A stretch of DNA of 64,000 nt, from the NCBI GenBank assembly GCA_027493055.1, contig JAPUDO010000068.1, positions 144,683-208,682 of the forward strand. Direction: 5' to 3'. Below, piece after piece: positions 61,414 to 64,000 of this stretch (positions are counted from its first letter, which is position 1; every line of letters starts with the position of its first letter). The notes under the pieces are model-generated. The model did no database searches, had not been told where the DNA came from, and saw only the letters and a list, made by a program, of their open reading frames with translations. The stretch comes from Niabella sp. (GTDB lineage Bacteria; Bacteroidota; Bacteroidia; Chitinophagales; Chitinophagaceae). A program made the translations under genes and the position numbers.

Positions 61414-63027
61414 ATGTTAGAAAAAAACCTGCTGCTGGTAATTTCCCTGCTATTTATTATAACGCTGCTCACTATGCTGGGCAATAAGTTAAAAATAGCC
61501 TATCCTGTTTTTTTAGTTATCGGCGGCCTGCTCATCAGCTTTATTCCGGGCATTCCTACTTTCAGGATAGACCCTGACATCGTTTTCTATATTTTTCTTC
61601 CGCCGGTATTATTTGCCGCATCATGGCAGATAGCCTGGGCCGATTTCTACAAAATGAGAACGCCTATTGCCCGCCTGGGTTTTGGCCTTGTATTCTTTAC
61701 CTCTACCATTATTGCGTTTCTTTCACAGGCGCTCATTCCGGGATTTACCCTTGCGTTAGGTTTTGTGCTGGGCGGTATTATTTCTCCACCCGATGCAGTA
61801 GCGGCAACTTCTGTTTTAAGAAAGCTCAAAGTACCCCATAATATATTAACGCTGCTGGAAGGAGAGAGCCTGGTAAATGACGCGTCCAGCCTTATTGTTT
61901 TCAGGTTTGCGCTGCTTGCCGTTATGACCGGTCATTTCAGCTTATGGAATGCTACTCAAAGTTTTTTTACTATGGCCATTGCCGGAATACTGGTAGGATT
62001 GGCCATTGGTGGCATTATCTATATTATTCATAAATACTTCCCCACAACCAAAGCCATAGACACAGCGCTTACGCTTATTGCTCCATTTGTGATATACCTT
62101 GTTGCAGAGCATTTCAATTGCTCCGGCGTGCTTGCTGTTGTTACAGGCGGCCTGTTCATCAGCTACCATTCGCATCATATATTTACATACGAATCGCGGC
62201 TTACGATCAGCAGCGTTTGGGAAACACTTACTTTTTTACTCAACGGCTTTATTTTTATATTAATTGGTTTGCAGTTGCCTTATCTTGCCAAAAACTTTAC
62301 CCATAATACTATCAAAGAAGCACTGTTCTATGGTGTTATAATAGGAATAGCCGTAATTCTTATAAGACTGGTTTGGGTGTATAGCATTAATTACTTCCGG
62401 CTGTTTATGAACAAAAGTAAAAAAGGCACCTCTTATATACTCACCAACAAAGAAGCCTTCCTGGTATCCTGGTGCGGTATGAGAGGAGTGGTGTCATTAG
62501 CAGCGGCTTTATCCATTCCGTTTTTCCTGCCAGATAAAACAATGTTCCCTTATCGGTTCCTGATCCTGTTCATCACATTTATTGTTATACTTATTACCCT
62601 GGTAATACCCGGACTAACCATTGCACCCCTGATCAAACTTTTAAAAATAGAAGACCGCTATGCAGAAAAAAAGACGTTAGATAACCAGCACATCAAGCTG
62701 CAACTGGCGCAAACATCCCTTGAGTATATTGTGAAAAACTATGCTGATGATATCAGTAAAGATGAACATTTCCAGGCTGTATTAAACAGGTATGAGCGCA
62801 TAATACGCCTTTCCAATCAAAAAATTGAAGGATATAACAGTCAAAAAGGAGAAGCCTCTAAAAAAGCAACACCGCGTCTTAAACAGATGTTGCTTAACAT
62901 CATAGCGCTTAAACGTACACAACTATCCCTGTTCTTACACAGGAAAGAATTTGACGAAGAGTTGATACGCTCTAAAGAACGCGAACTGGACCTGGAAGAA
63001 GCAAGGTTGAGAAGCCGGGATGCATAG
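61414..63027 (+). CDS. CPA1-family Na+/H+ antiporter
   Basis: 537 residues with about 12 membrane segments up to residue 420 and a hydrophilic, highly charged C-terminal tail (about 425-537) predicted to be helical and cytoplasmic. The transport-site signature LEGESLVNDASSLIVFRFAL with the Asn-Asp pair is that of the NhaP/CPA1 group. GFVLGGIISPPDAVAATSVL and WCGMRGVVSLAAALSIP are also typical. It exchanges Na (or K) for protons. It begins 42 bases after the regulator gene but is probably unrelated to glycan use. Confidence 0.92.
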   Translation: MLEKNLLLVISLLFIITLLTMLGNKLKIAYPVFLVIGGLLISFIPGIPTFRIDPDIVFYIFLPPVLFAASWQIAWADFYKMRTPIARLGFGLVFFTSTIIAFLSQALIPGFTLALGFVLGGIISPPDAVAATSVLRKLKVPHNILTLLEGESLVNDASSLIVFRFALLAVMTGHFSLWNATQSFFTMAIAGILVGLAIGGIIYIIHKYFPTTKAIDTALTLIAPFVIYLVAEHFNCSGVLAVVTGGLFISYHSHHIFTYESRLTISSVWETLTFLLNGFIFILIGLQLPYLAKNFTHNTIKEALFYGVIIGIAVILIRLVWVYSINYFRLFMNKSKKGTSYILTNKEAFLVSWCGMRGVVSLAAALSIPFFLPDKTMFPYRFLILFITFIVILITLVIPGLTIAPLIKLLKIEDRYAEKKTLDNQHIKLQLAQTSLEYIVKNYADDISKDEHFQAVLNRYERIIRLSNQKIEGYNSQKGEASKKATPRLKQMLLNIIALKRTQLSLFLHRKEFDEELIRSKERELDLEEARLRSRDA

Positions 63028-63056
63028 CTTTAATAAAACAATTGATATAATAATAA

Positions 63057-63626
63057 ATGGAAAACTATTTCTCTGAACAGGAATTTGCAAACAAGGATGG
63101 AGCCGCTCAGCCCTTACCCATAGCTGAATATGAAGCCTGCACTTTTATTAACTGCAGCTTTTCTAACGCCAATGTAAGTAAATGCAGCTTTATAGACTGT
63201 CATTTTCAGCACTGCGATTGCAGCAACACCAACCTGCATCAAACCATTATCCGGGACGTCAGCTTCCAGGATTGTAAAATGCTGGGGCTGCATTTTAATG
63301 CCTGTAACGATTTCCTGTTCTCCGCAACCTTTAAAAATTGTACCCTTAACTTTTCTTCTTTTTACAAACTCAAACTAAAGGGAATTTTGTTTAAAGATTG
63401 TACGCTGCATGAAGTTGATTTTGCCGAATGCGACCTGACCGGCGCCTTTTTTGATAACTGTGATTTAAAAGGGACTGTTTTCGACAGGACCATACTGGAG
63501 AAAGCTGATTTCTCAACTGCGTATAATTATACTATTAACCCTGAAAATAACAGGATAAAAAAGGCAAAATTTTCTACAGATGGATTGGCGGGGCTGCTTG
63601 GTAAATATGATATTAAAGTTGTTTAA
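63057..63626 (+). CDS. Pentapeptide-repeat protein (Qnr-like)
   Basis: 189 residues made almost wholly of A(D/N)LXX-type five-residue repeats, seen as FINCSFSNANVSKCSFIDCH, FQHCDCSNTNLHQ and CTLHEVDFAECDLTGAFFDN. These form a right-handed quadrilateral beta-helix. Chromosomal proteins of this size resemble Qnr and MfpA, which mimic DNA and protect gyrase, but most have no known role. Cysteine is frequent, which is common in this group. It follows the antiporter gene by 29 bases on the same strand and is likely cotranscribed. Confidence 0.85.
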   Translation: MENYFSEQEFANKDGAAQPLPIAEYEACTFINCSFSNANVSKCSFIDCHFQHCDCSNTNLHQTIIRDVSFQDCKMLGLHFNACNDFLFSATFKNCTLNFSSFYKLKLKGILFKDCTLHEVDFAECDLTGAFFDNCDLKGTVFDRTILEKADFSTAYNYTINPENNRIKKAKFSTDGLAGLLGKYDIKVV

Positions 63627-63667
63627 ATTTTTCAACCTGCCTCTTGCGCAGGTCTCCGGACTACTAC

Positions 63668-63882
63668 TGTTCGAAACCTGAAAATATGTTTTAATCAAGC
63701 CTGAAAGCCCGCCTGCCGGACGGGCAGGGCTAATATTATTATAAAAAAAGCATATACACCGATTAAAATCCCGAAGGGATGGCATAATATTTCGTGTCAC
63801 CCCTGCGGGGTTCTCGTCCAAAATCAAAATGATTTTTCTATAATAATAACATCTCTTCGAGATTTTTATAAGGTTTCGAACA
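63668..63882. repeat. Hairpin-rich intergenic element with 12-bp inverted ends
   Basis: The 374 bases after the last gene hold no ORF. Within them TGTTCGAAACCT (63668-63679) is the exact reverse complement of AGGTTTCGAACA (63871-63882), bounding 215 bases. Inside are a CCTGCC/GGCAGG hairpin (63712-63728) and three small hairpins of the same build, each with a 5-bp stem and a 3-base loop: ATCCC-GAA-GGGAT (63768-63780), ACCCC-TGC-GGGGT (63799-63811) and ATCTC-TTC-GAGAT (63851-63863). Outside lie AGGTC-TCAC-GACCT (63887-63900) and ACCTGC/GCAGGT (63635-63653). This resembles REP-like dispersed elements of Bacteroidota. Confidence 0.65.
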
Positions 63883-64000
63883 CTTAAGGTCTCACGACCT
63901 GGGCATTGATGTTACTAAACTATTATTGGCTGTCATGGGTATGTCTTAATTAATTCAAGTTGCTATTTAATCGGTGAGTTTATTCAATGTAAAAGCGAGA

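Noticed and set aside
1-64000. tRNA, rRNA, CRISPR arrays, insertion sequences, prophage or replication origin
   Set aside because: I read for TTCGAATC-type tRNA arms, regularly spaced repeats with unique spacers, transposase or integrase motifs and DnaA-box clusters and saw none that held up. The only repeats are those listed.

Overview
The window looks like a chromosomal segment of a Bacteroidota bacterium, most likely of the Chitinophagaceae type (family level is inference). The grounds are three SusC/SusD pairs, an ECF sigma/FecR/STN-SusC cascade, a hybrid two-component regulator, a LytS/LytTR pair, TAnnTTTG promoter elements with no clear Shine-Dalgarno sequences, futalosine-pathway menaquinone synthesis and nrfHA. 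I saw no rRNA, tRNA, CRISPR array, phage gene or insertion sequence.

Layout. 0-10 kb holds a DUF4421 protein, a PIN toxin/antitoxin pair, two M16 peptidase subunits (one lacking the zinc motif) separated by a LytS-type kinase, a nucleotidyltransferase cassette and a LytTR regulator, then an aspartyl protease with a PDZ domain. 9.2-20.5 kb is a + strand carbohydrate locus: AraC regulator, SusC, SusD, lipoprotein arylsulfotransferase, GH130 mannosylglucose phosphorylase, secreted EEP-fold hydrolase and a GPH sugar symporter. 20.6-22.3 kb carries mqnC and an AhpD-like protein. 22.3-29.6 kb is respiratory: nrfH-nrfA-resB-ccsA on the minus strand, and a divergent porin and type II NADH dehydrogenase. 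29.7-30.3 kb is a DUF433/DUF5615 toxin-antitoxin module.

30.3-55.5 kb is a continuous minus-strand glycan island. In transcription order it is SusC, SusD, GH88, GH95-like, GH29, then sigma factor, FecR, STN-SusC, SusD, two surface lipoproteins, GH29, GH29, GH20 and DUF2264. The enzymes point to fucosylated, N-acetylhexosamine-containing glycans plus an unsaturated-uronide substrate. Divergently, 55.8-61.4 kb encodes a beta-helix/PDZ protein and a hybrid two-component regulator with an internal deletion. The window closes with a CPA1 antiporter, a pentapeptide-repeat protein and a hairpin-rich intergenic repeat element.

The observations I rate highest are: the regulator at 58306 whose sensor propeller runs straight into its histidine-kinase domain with no Y_Y_Y domain or membrane helix; a GH29 fucosidase cut off from its signal peptide by an apparent 2-base loss near 35917; an arylsulfotransferase/GH130/EEP operon with no endo-acting glycanase; convergent genes ending inside one 30-bp perfect palindrome so that both proteins end AKTNL; and a shared operator-like sequence upstream of two susC genes.
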